Assembly: GCA_905250075.1 (NCBI GenBank)
Contig: CAJNOP010000010.1
Location: 2,996,223 to 3,060,222 of the forward strand
Length of the DNA stretch: 64,000 nt
Reading direction: 5' to 3'
DNA from: Rotaria sp. Silwood1
Lineage: Eukaryota; Rotifera; Eurotatoria; Philodinida; Philodinidae
Positions 1-11,833 of the stretch are shown in pieces. The notes beneath the pieces are model-generated. The model had not been told where the DNA came from. It made no database searches and worked only from the letters and a program-made list of their open reading frames with translations. The translations under genes and the position numbers were made by a program. Every line of letters starts with the position of its first letter. Within the stretch, counting starts at the first letter, position 1.

Positions 1-1
1 G

Positions 2-392
2 GGATCAGTTGGCACAGAAAGAACAACAGTCGGCGCTCCAGGTACTGAAAGAATATCTACTCCAGCTCTTGGTACTGAAGCAACAACACCTAGTGCTCCA
101 GGTACTGGAAAAACATCAATGGGATCAGTTGGCACAGAAAGAAGCACAGTTGCTGCGCCAGGTACTGAAAGAACATCCTTTCCACCTCTCGGTACCGAAC
201 AAACAACCGCAGGTGCGCGGGGTACTGAAATAACATCAGTTCAGCCTCTTGCGACCGAAATAACAACACGAGGTGCTGCAGGTACTGGCAGCACTTCTGT
301 ACCATCTATCGGCACAGAAAGAACAACACCTGGTGCTCCAGGTGTGGAAAGTACGTCCACTCCACGTTTGGGGACGGAAGGAACAACAGCAG
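2..392 (+). repeat. Coding tandem repeat, GTE-T-T decapeptides
   Basis: Within the first visible exon the protein repeats a 10-residue unit of the form G-T-E-x-T-T/S-x-x-x-x about 13 times. At DNA level units pair into 60-bp blocks, and the stretch from base 1 recurs at base 121, giving a 120-bp higher-order period. The Thr/Ser density suggests a mucin-like O-glycosylated stalk. The array continues upstream out of the window, so its copy number is unknown and the assembly may have collapsed it. Confidence 0.85.
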
Positions 393-3300
393 GTAGGTCA
401 GATACGTCTATGGAAAGTTTTTTCGAATAGGCGTTCGTGAGTCAGGTGAAGTTTATTGGTTGCGAAACCGTAATATTTCTTGTTTATGGCAAGAAGTACT
501 GTCGGTCGGGAAAATGAGAGATTGTACCCGGAAGTGGACAATTTGCTCACGGCTATACTAGTGAGCATTAATGGCACTTGAATGGTCTGATCAGTGAGTA
601 GTATAGAGAAGGAGTTATGCCACTCCCGTTTGGAATCATAAGATTAGGCAAAAAGTCTTACGAGAAGATTGTGGTAGAGCAACAAGAATTAGATGTCGTA
701 GCTGGTGGTGGTATTGAGGAAGTCAGTTTTTAGGGGTGGCATATTGTTATGCTTTAGTATTTTTCGTTGATGTAAATATTTTTCTTATCGATTCCTTACT
801 TGAATCTGTTTTACGAAGCTGGATAGCGGTATATTTTGTTCTTTACCGAACTGATGAAAAATAATCATAATAGTAATAGTCGTTTTGAAAAAGAAGAAGT
901 GTGTGTGTTTTTTGAATATTTTTTCATAGAAACTAGTTAGAGAGGTACGATGTTCATGGTTTACAGGCAAAGATGAATCTTCGTCGAACTGCTATAGCAC
1001 TTTTTGTTGAACAGGTTTTTCTCAGTCTGGCATGAAGTTTGTTAAACAGAAGAGATCGTCTAAGGTAGAAGGTTTACGATTTCAAATTTCAGAATTGCAC
1101 GAGCATCGTTAACTGAAGATGTATAAAATCTGTTAGTCGTGTGTTATGAATTTTAGTCAATAATAAGTTGTGCACATTTTACTGCATGCTATCGGCAGTT
1201 TTTTTTATAGAAAGTTGACCTTTTTTGTCATTTTTCAACGAAAAACTCCATCTTGTAAACTTATTCAAAAGCGTATTTTTTTTTTTGAAAAGATAGGTGA
1301 GAGACTATCATAAAACTTGTCAGAAAAATCTGATATTGACTATGCGATGCAGTTTTATCTCCTCTTTTAAACGGTGGAAACCGCATTTCTCTACCTAGTT
1401 TCTATCAAAACTTATTCAAAAAATACATTACACTTTTTCTTTTCTGAAATGAGTATTAGTTGAAGAATAATAGTACTCGAATGCCTTTTTTGGTGTTATA
1501 TCGATATAGACTTCGAACACGACTGTTTTCAGTTAATCTCATTGCAACTATGCAGAATGTTCTTTTCAAGTTCATACTTTCGTCTCTGCTTTCAAAAACA
1601 TTTCATGTAGATAATTGGATCTCAAACTTTTTGAAGTTAGATTATGTTTCTAAATTCAGAAATCCTATGCAGTACTCTTATATAGGCATAGCTTCTTTGA
1701 CGTGAATAAGCATCTCTTGTTACCACCTAGTTCCACTATAGTTTAGGTAAAATTATTTTATAATATAACTAGATAAAAAAATTCCCAACTGTATATTTTT
1801 CTTTAAATTGGACTTTTTTTCTAGGAACTACTGGGCAGAATATAATAACAACAACGCCATGTTATTCAGGAGATATTATGTATCATGATAATATTGTTTT
1901 ATCAATTAAACAAATTGAAAGAAATCTTACTATGCCCATATTTTCGTTACGTACTGATACAACTGGTGTGGCATTTCCAGACACTCAACAACCAACACTT
2001 TTAGTTGTGCTAAATCATACACTTGTTTCACAGATTATCTCGATCTCAGTACCCAATACTCGTGGTGCAACAAACGTCAATCAAATTGAATTAACATTCT
2101 ATGGTACAGATGGTCAGATTCTTCGAAATTCAGTTGGTGCAGAATGGATTGTTGAAACAACTCCTGGTGTTACAACAGTATGTTTTATATTTTACTTTAC
2201 AGAAAAATGACATTGGTTTTTGTTTTAGTTGGAACAACTCGTACCCAAAGTATCTGTTGGAGCATTTGAGATTAAATTAATCAATACAACTGATGGAAAA
2301 TCACCAAGAAGTGTTACTCTTGAAGTAATTGGATGTATTCATGAATGTAAGAAACTTGATAAACGAGAAGATTGAATGTATTTCATGTTATTTGTTTTCA
2401 TCTAGATTATACTACATCAAGTATCCAAACAATTAGTGCTAGTTTATTCAGTGTAACAAGTAGCAGCATAAGTAGCACTATTTTATCATCATCCACTTCT
2501 ACCAGTGCTGGTACTTGTATGAAGGTTCAAGCAATGAATCCTCAAATAGGTGTTATTGATGACATAGTTATTTATCCACTATCATTGAATGCTAATGCAA
2601 ACGATCTTGTACCTGGTCGAAATGGCCTTAGTTTTCCAGAAACAGAAACTCGTCCAAATATAACTATATTATTTAATCGTGTTGGAACTATATCTTTTGT
2701 TCAAATTCCAGCTGAAACTCAATCGAATGTGCAACAAATATTGGTGGAGTTTTTCAATCCATTAGGACAACTGATTACTTCATCTACATCACCAGCCAAT
2801 TTACCACAACTTGCTAATGATTTAGAAGTTAATGATGTTTTAAAAGTTGTTATCCATCTCATTGCAACATCAGATACAAAGAGTCCAAAAAATGTTACTC
2901 TTGATGTTATTGGATGCTTCTTTGAAGGTAATAGAAATTTTGTTCGATAAAAATTCGATAAACCGATTGTTCTTTTTATATTAGTTAACTAGCTCTGGTT
3001 TTATGAGAACTTTTATCAGTATAACGCCTATGCATCATTCAGCTATTGAACTGTTTTGCAGTGTGAATAAGAGCAAAATATTTTGAATGGGATGCGAAGT
3101 GCAGGATTGAACGATCGATGTAAAAGTTCCTGGAATAAAATTGCTTTATTTTCATTTGCTAAAGCGTTATTTCGAAAAAACAACAACACCTATTTAGAAT
3201 CTGTATTGAAAGTTCTTTTTATCAATATGTTCAGAAAAATTCCATTGAATGATATATTTGATTATTGAGAGAATTCTCGAGTAATATTTAAATAAATTCT

Positions 3301-6300
3301 GCAATAACTTTTTAGTAACGAATAGTGTTCATTTCAATGGATACTGTTGATCTTTCCCTTATCTAATTTTTCATTCAATTGTTGATGAGCATTCCAGAAA
3401 ATACGATAACATTGTCTGATATATCACTAGAAAAAAACCTAGTAGCAAAGCTCTAACTATTTTTCAGATCGATGTTCGCATTTTGCTTTTCTTCATACCA
3501 GCTACACAAGTACTTTGATGTATTTATATCGATAGTATTCCAGATCTCATGTAGTCATCATTTCATATATTTTTATAGGAAAACACTATTCCATTCACAT
3601 AAAACTAGTAACTTGGTTTTTTTTTTCTTCAAAACTCAAAATAATTAAAAAATGATAGCATAAAAAGCTTATCGTCATTTCTCGGAAACTAATGAAGTCA
3701 TGCATTACATATGCTATGGCAGATAATGAATCAAAAATATAATTAAAGGATTAATGAACAGAATTTTCGCAGATAAATGTTAATATGCGTAGCTAGAGTT
3801 CTCATACTAATGAACTTATAGATATATATATATCTGCTTTTGAATTTTCTTTCGGTGTCGATGAGTTGATTGACCGACATTTAATTTTTCTGGTTATATC
3901 AACAGAAAAGAAACTAATTCCAGTAAGTTGTAAATATCTGTTTGAAACATAGAAACTATGTTTTCGTTTTGTAAGAATTATTTTCTGTTTGCTAATCGAC
4001 ATTCGGATCATGTTTACATCACATTTGGCATAAATTTCAAAATACCACACCTATCAGTCATGTCACTGACATAGAGCATCTACTAAGACTCAAAACCCAG
4101 TCTTGATATCTACCTTGATACTATCAAAGATTGTTTCATTCACTAGACCGCTTGAACATTTCAAAGAAACTCTTTGATAAGATTCTGACCATGCATACAA
4201 GCTATATACACAAAAGTAGAATATAACTCAGTAAGAGCTTTGCTCGTGCGAAGTTTCAAGTTGAAACTTGAAAGTCGATTTTTCACGTGATCTGAACCAG
4301 GGCACAGCTTTTTGTTGAAAAACCGAGTAAAATCTCGATATCCCAAGAACGAAAACCTGGAAAACCAAACCATTTTAATCTTTCTTTTTATTCCCTAACA
4401 CTCATCATATTAATATCGTTTCAATCGAGCAGAGATTTGAAATCTCGAGATGTTCTATTATCAGTTTTATACATTATGCAGATGTGTATGACGTCCTTGA
4501 CAAAATATACAATCCTAATTCAATAATTAATTATATTTAACCATATTGGTAAAATTGATTTTTTTTCGTTATAGTTACTCCATTATCAACAACAACCATA
4601 TCTACTTACACAACAAGCCAAAAATGTTTAATAACTGATGGTATGACTGATGTAAACATACTTCCGAATGAAAACATTATCAATAGTAATGATGTATCCA
4701 TCGGTGATCGAATACGTTTAACGGAAACAAGTCCAGGTTACACACCAACATTAACAGATGATAAAATCACAATAAGACTAACAAATGATAAATCTCCAAT
4801 AGCTATTGGTGAAATAATAATAACAGCACAAAATTTTCTATCAGCTATATTATCAATAAAAACGACAGATGAAAAAATATGGAAACCATATGCAACATTA
4901 ACAAGTACTCGAACAACATTTGATAATTTATATGCTACTGAATTACAATTTCAATTTACACCTGATACAAGTTTTATTAAGTTAGGTGTTATTGGATGTT
5001 TTCCACCAACAGGTAAGAAAAGGAAAATTGTTTTCAATTTGAAAAAATTATCTAACTAATTGTTCTTAGTTACAACAATTTCAACATCAACCACAACACA
5101 AACTACAACACTTTCATCGACTAGTACAACCTCCGTTTGCATTCTTAGTGAATGGGGACCCTGGTCGAAATGCTCATCGGAATGTCAACTTAATCGTTAT
5201 CAATCTCGATCACGTTCAGTCTTAAATGGTACAACATGTAGGGATCCATTGGATGAATCACGTTCATGTGATCATACACCTTGTCAACAATGTACCATGA
5301 CACGTGAAAATTATATTCAAGAATTAGAACGTGCACCACCAAGTGATTGTAAGTTTAATCTTTTTCTTTAACTAAATTAGAAACAAACAACATGTATTTG
5401 TTAAAGATTTGGTTGGATATATGATTGATTCAATAACAGCTGTTCAAACGAACACACCAGTTTATATTGGTGATATACTTGATCGTAATACATCTATATT
5501 TGTTGATAATTGTACACAACTTATGTGTAAATCAAATGGATTGATGAAAGTTAAAGTTCCATGTCAAAGTAAATATAAATTTTTACTTGAATCAATAAAA
5601 AAAAAACAAATAAATTTAATTTTTTTGTTTCAAAAATTATAGGTGATTGCAAATATACTTCAATGTGTCACTGGAGTAAATGTGATGCTTTATGTGGTCA
5701 ACCTGGTAATCGAACACGTAAGCAAAGTTTAATCATAGAAGATTCATCAAAACTAAATCCATTATGTACAAGAGAAATAATTGAAACGTTACCATGTATG
5801 GGTGATCCATGTCCATGTACGAAAGGTGTCAATTGTACATGTGATTTAACTGAATGGAGTGAATGGTCAGCATGTTCTTTACCATGTGGTGGTGGTCAAC
5901 GAGAACGTACACGTCAATATCAAACAGATTCAAATGACAATTGTACACCAAATAATTTACGTGAAATACAATCATGCAATGTAGAATGTTGTCCGGTTGA
6001 TGGAAAATATACACCTTGGTCTGAATGGTCATCATGTACAGTAGAATGTGGTTCAGGAATACGAAAACGACAGCGAACATGTACGGATCCATCACCATCA
6101 TGTAAAGGTAAACCATGTGAAGAACATTCAATTGATACAGAAGTATGCAATACACAACCATGTCGTAAGTAAAGTCATTTTATACATATATCGAAGATCA
6201 TAGAAAATTAATTTTTCTAGAAGAAACTTGTAAAAATGATCAAGTATATAGTGATTGTGCTAATGAATGTGATACATCATGTGAATCATTAACATGTGAT

Positions 6301-7838
6301 AATCAATGTCAAAAACCAGATAAATGTGCACCTGGTTGTATCTGTCCTGACAATAAAGTCATTGGCCCTAATGGTCAATGTATTTATCGTAAAGATTGTC
6401 CATGTCGATTATCAATTAATAATACAACATTAGTTAATGGTGAAAGTAATATTCGAGATCCTTGTAAAACATATACATGTAAAGATGGTTGCATTATAAC
6501 CAAGGATAATAAATGTACATTATGTGAATGGTCACCATGGACACCATTTTCTGATTGTTCAAACACATGTAATGGTACACAAAGTCGATTTCGTACATAC
6601 GATGGACCTAATTGTCCAGATAAACGTACGGAAGAAGAGAAACAACCATGTTCTTCAAATTGTACAATTGTTTGTTATGTAAAAAATACTGATGGTTCTG
6701 TTGTTACATATAATGTTGGTGATCTTATTGAAGAAACACGTTGTAGTCGAACGTAAATATTTATTTTTTTTCTTTGTAGAAAAAAATTTATTGAGAAAAA
6801 CTGTATTTTTAGAGTTTGTCTTGAAACCGGTTCAGTTGAAACTCAGCCAATCGATGGAACACGTGTTGATGGCCAATGGAATTTATGGTCACCATGGAGT
6901 GAATGCAGTCAAACATGTAATGGTACACGTACACGTTTTCGATTATGTACGTCACCAGCACCAGAATGTAACGGAGAAGTTTGTAAGAAATTACCTCACA
7001 CACAAACTGATCTGGTTAAAATTGAGAATAACCTAGCAGTTCTTGAAGAAATTGAACGTGATAAATGTAATCAGCTTTGTAAGTTGTTGAAATATAAAAT
7101 AAGTTCTATAGATTAATTGGTTTTTCTTTTCTTTTATTAGGCTTTAGTACTACAACGCCCGTTTCTACAACGGTTACAACTGCTCATGAAGAATGTTTTA
7201 TGTCAAATGGAACAAACATTATTACTTTACCAGTAAGTTTATCAATAGATATATTATAAATATAGTTTAATGTATTATTTAGCCTCAACAAATTATTCCT
7301 AATCCAACAAATTCATGTGAAATATGCGCATGTAAACATGGTGTAGTATCATGTTCAACAATTTGTTCTGAAAATGAACAAACATGTTCATCTAAACAAT
7401 CTCAAGATACGGATAATATTTATACATGGATACCAGCTCAACCAGGACAATGTTGTGGTACATGTAACAAGACCAAAGGTATAGAAATTAATAATACTTT
7501 TCTTTTGAATTCTATTTTCTTTTATAGTTGAAAGTAAATGTCGTGTAAAAATATTGAACGATGAGTATATTCGTGTTGATGGATGCGTATCAATTATACC
7601 TGTTGGTCGTGAACAATGTACTGGTGGCTGTGATTCTCAAGCAAGTAATATTTTAACAATAGCAAATAAGATTTATGACATGGGTAATTCAACATGTAAA
7701 TGTTGTGCACCAAAAGAAACTTATACGCAGACAATTTCAATGGATTGTAAAACAGTAGGTAACCAAGGACACGTTGTATCAGCTACATATACACGTATTC
7801 GATCATGCGAATGCCAAGCTTGTGTTGGTAAAAGTTAA
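2..7838 (+). CDS. SCO-spondin/mucin-like secreted glycoprotein, 3' part
   Basis: The 5' end lies before the window; 1393 residues are visible. Exons: 2-392, 1825-2177, 2229-2346, 2406-2927, 4575-5012, 5070-5348, 5407-5568, 5643-6164, 6221-6752, 6813-7078, 7141-7232, 7283-7478, 7528-7838; all junctions are GT..AG and in phase. Order of parts: Thr/Ser-rich decapeptide repeats (1-130); three similar modules each ending in V-I-G-C (131-287, 288-461, 462-607); TSP1 repeats (about 627, 760, 820, 873) with WSxWS-type tryptophans; a TIL domain (about 930-990); VWC-like; TSP1; VWC-like; TSP1; VWC; and a C-terminal cystine knot (1294-1390) with the C-T-G-G-C turn. TSP1-TIL-VWC-CTCK is the tail layout of SCO-spondin and gel-forming mucins, so I infer a large extracellular, probably disulfide-multimerised glycoprotein. 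No VWD or LDLa domain is visible here; these may lie upstream. Exact orthology is uncertain. Confidence 0.85.
393..1824 (+). other. Long intron 1 of the SCO-spondin-like gene
   Basis: A 1432-bp intron with a strong donor (GTAGGT) and an acceptor after a T-rich tract (TTTTTTTCTAG). It is over twenty times longer than most introns of this gene. I see no credible exon, RNA gene or recognisable mobile element in it. Confidence 0.6.
2928..4574 (+). other. Long intron 4 of the SCO-spondin-like gene
   Basis: A 1647-bp intron between the second and third VIGC modules, from GTAATA to a TTCGTTATAG acceptor. It holds short open frames without coding character and no repeat I can define. The flanking exons are both phase 1, so a lost or alternative module exon in this gap would have kept frame; none is visible. 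Confidence 0.55.
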
Positions 7839-7879
7839 ATTTTTCATTTTATTGTATTTTAATCTTATTTATGCAGTAA

Positions 7880-7885
7880 AATAAA
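7880..7885 (+). promoter_or_regulatory. Polyadenylation signal AATAAA
   Basis: A canonical AATAAA lies 42 bp after the stop codon of the SCO-spondin-like gene and is followed by a T-rich stretch from about 7905. Confidence 0.6.
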
Positions 7886-10800
7886 GAAGAGCAGCAGAAT
7901 ATGTTTCTTTTTTTTTTTGTTAGTAATAACATCCATTTGAATCACTATGTCAAAGCAATTAAAGAAAAACAAAATAAATCATGCAATTGTTCAATAGTCA
8001 ATTATTGAGATAACAGTAAAAGAAAAAAAAAGGAGAAATGTATGTGCCGGAATTTACTTTAAATATAGAAACGTTTAATTATTACGGAATAACCGATAAT
8101 AGCTGACTTTCAACTAATGGAATGCTTTCGATGTGAACTTAATAAAGAATTTCTTAATAATTATGATATCATCACTGCATTTATTAATGAAGGAAGCATT
8201 CTATTCGAAGATAGATGCCCATCTAAGGGTACTGAATGTCAGACGGCAATCAGGATGTAGAAGGGATACTCACACCTACCCTTATTACTTCATATTTCAA
8301 AGTCAACTATCACATATACATCTAAAAATTGAATTCACAATTGAAATAAAAATCATCATCTTAATTATCTTCTTTCTTTTTCTTTTGATGGTTATGTTCA
8401 TACTCGTCTAATTCAAGTCTGCAATTCATCAAGAACTTTATTTTTATTCAAGAAAACGTTATTAAATTTGATAATCAATCATAAATATATACAATTGATC
8501 AAAATACAATGCAATGATTTTTTGATCGATCTTTTAGAAAAAGCTAATATTTCTCGTAATTTATCAGTTATTCACAAGGATACATGGATACAGAACTAAT
8601 TGAACTTGGAATAACACAATGATGCTATACAAATAAATACTAATAAACTATCTAATAAATAGATATTTAAAAAATTGAATATTTCTATATTTTCGTACAA
8701 TGAATATTACATAAAACAATGTAATGTCTTCACCAGCATTAAAGAGAAGTGTGCGAAAATCAATAACTCCACACAATAACAGTTATCGACCTGTCATTCT
8801 CAGAAGTTTAACGAGGAGAAGTCTAAATGTCTTTGTAGCTGATACTATATAAAACAACATTATTTTAAAACCTATCAACTTCTCAAAACAGTCAAAAAAT
8901 GACATCAAAAAAACGTTGAATAGATAAGCAATTCTGTTTGCTCAATAATGAAATATAAAAAGAAAATCATCTGGATCGTGCCTCGAACTATAGATCTGAA
9001 ATCTCGCTATCAGAAGCACATGTCAAAATCAGAATGATACCAAATCGGAGCACCATTTTCATGAAGCTTGTTTGAGTATTTTTGAAGATGATCGGTTTTG
9101 AAATCATGTTATCTTTTATAGTGTCATATAGAAAGATGTTTGAATTCTTCTTGTTCGATTGTTGAAAGCCGCAAGTTGCTAACAATTGCCGTTGTTAAAT
9201 TATTAGGATTACACCTATCTCTCTTTAATTCTGACTTGGGCAACAGCTCAAATTATGTGTTATGAATACATTCTAAACAACACTTTGGATCGATAATATA
9301 TTTTAGTCTTTAACTAATTATTCAAAAAGTTAGAACTTTAATTAATTACATTAAGATAAAACTAGTTTTCAGGGTTTTCAGCTGAAAATCTTCAAAGTCT
9401 TAGGTCAACGTTATTGTTGAGTATTTCAAAACCTTACAGATCTGTTTCCAGTTCCGCGAAATCGTTTCAATTTTCTGGAAAATCTTATAAATAATAAATC
9501 ATGAAAATCAATGATACATAATAGAAGGTCCGAGATCTTTTATTGCGATGTGTGGGTGTCATTTTTATTCTAGAAATCCAGAGTATCTGATTTATAGTTC
9601 GAAAAATGAAGTTGATACATAGTATAGAATTTTATATTGGAAATAAAGGAATAAGAAATTAATGAAAAAACAATGTTGTTTGATGAATTAACATCTTAAT
9701 GATATTTCAAAGCTGTTTTTAAGATGTGCCGTGTGATATGAGTATAATTGAAATTGTTGACTTCATGCTTTTATCAATATGGAACAAAAAATAGACAGTT
9801 TATTTATGAAAATATTTGGGTATACAGCAATAAACGTAAAAATGGCATTACAAAAAACATATGTTATATGATTAATAGGTTTTCTCTAAAAGATGAAAAT
9901 ATTACTCTATAAATTTCATAAATAAATACCATTATTAACGCATTTATTGTTTCTTTGGAACTTTTTCAATTTAGTATCGGCTGTATTAATACAGAAAATA
10001 ATAAACGGTATGATGATTATAATAATAAATAAAATATGAATAATTGTCATTATTCTTAATTGACTATCTCGGTGTGAACGAATAATATTTATTTGTCGAT
10101 TAATTATTATACGAATTTTAAAACACGCCTATAATGAAAAAAATATTTTTAACTGTAAGAAGTAAAAACTCTTGAGGAACTAGTAAAATAAAAAATAGAA
10201 GTATACTATTGGGCTAAAAATATCATCAGTCATTGTAAATAAGATGCCGGCAAAATTAGTTCTTCCCATTAATGAAAGGTTTTTTCAGGTCGAAAAAAGA
10301 AACTTGCAAGGAGCTATTTTTCGAGAAAAATATATCGATTCAAAAACATTCAGGTTCGTTCACACAAAGTGACTCCTAATTCATACTCTAATTCGGAATA
10401 GAATGACTTTATTGCATCAGTTTTATTCTTTTTTTTTTTTTATTAACGAGGTCGAGATTTATTACCAAAATTTTAATTATCTGGTCAAAAATATAGAGAA
10501 AAAAATGATGCATTCTTTCATAACTGATTCCATTATGATTACAACGAGAAAGAATACTCGACTTTGTCGCTTAACCAAATGTAAAAGAGACGTTTACAAA
10601 AAACTACCTATACGCATTGCAGCAGTCGCAATGCGAGGCGATACTATCAAAAGACTATTTTGGTTAAAGATCATTGAATATTGTGTATATAATCCATTTT
10701 TAATGTTGAATTCGAACAACAAGTATCTGTAGAAACTGATGAGAAAAAAACATAAAAAGAAAACTTTGCACATTTTGAACACCTCACAATTAATTCATAA

Positions 10801-11833
10801 GCATACATATATCACAAATAAAATTGACAAAGAATTTGTTTCTGTACTTTTAATAGAATGATCTTGCATTTTTTTTAAACATAACTTTTATAGATATTAT
10901 TCCCATCGATTTATTTTAAGCCTCTTTTCTTTTGATGAAGCTTAAGCTCTTGTCACATATGGCGCAATGATTTTCATAATATCACAGATATATCTGACTT
11001 CGCATTTTTGTAACATGCAAAGAAAAATATGTTAGCATTCATTTACAATGAGACAGTATAGATTCCAAATTCCTCCTTCATTCTCGAAATTTAGTATATT
11101 ATGAAATATGAACTATTGGCGCTTACTATCTATCGTCATCAGAGATTCATGTGAGAAGGGACAGCTACAAAAGAAATCATCTGACCATCATTTCACCTCA
11201 CGGAAACAGAACTATAAGAGGTGAATTCATTTGCAAACTGTAAGTTCTTTAATAAAAAACTGAAAAATAAATGAACATTTTCTCTAATTACTTTTCAATC
11301 ACTCTATTTTTATCGTACGAAACAAAGTAAAAAAAAGTATTGATAAATCTTTAAATAAATTAAAGCCAACAGCATATAATGAGAATACTTTTCGAAAATG
11401 AAATTTTGTTTAATTGAATAGTGTTATAAATAATTGAATAAGATATGTTTCATAATCAATAATCGATTAAAGATTCAAATAATTCTAATATTCTTTAATC
11501 GCTAAAGCATTTGTTGTTCTAAATTCATTGACATCTCTTAAATTCAAATATCTCATGCAATGATATTAAACTGATGGTGTTTGAAAACTCTCTTGGATGA
11601 ATTCATCATTAGCGATGTGTAGATTTCAAAGTATTTGGTAAAAATGCTCAATTCCTGAGACATATGATTGAAATTTGAACTAGTTTTGTACGTATGAAAA
11701 AGCAATTCTTAATTCTTGTTTTATTGCGATCATAAGAATAACAAAAACAAAAAAAAAATCGATCGCCAGCGATCAAATAACATCCAATGCAACATATATA
11801 TGTATGTATAGTACCAATATAATAAATCAATCT
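7886..11833. other. Intergenic, no gene recognised
   Basis: About 3.9 kb between two convergent genes. It holds the foldback element at 8734-9233. Open frames here, for example near 8133-8411 and 10403-10732, are short, low in complexity and lack codon character or splice partners. The rest is AT-rich sequence in which I see nothing definite. Confidence 0.6.
8734..9233. mobile_element. Foldback element, family A copy 1
   Basis: The first ~170 bases, starting CAGCATTAAAGAG, match the reverse complement of the last ~170, ending CTCTTTAATTCTG. This gives long imperfect terminal inverted repeats around a ~150-bp loop. A second copy sits at 16530-17080. There is no coding capacity, so it is probably a non-autonomous MITE-like DNA element. 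The arms have diverged clearly, so it is not recent. Element ends are approximate and I could not fix a target-site duplication. Confidence 0.65.

Noticed and set aside
5829-6161. Minus-strand frame of 110 codons inside the TSP1 exons
   Set aside because: It is antisense to Cys-rich TSP1 repeats; its His/Val/Tyr-rich content is a mirror of Cys/Trp/Asp codons.
10403-10732. 109-codon open frame
   Set aside because: It is low in complexity, with a Phe run from a poly-T tract, and has no supporting signals.
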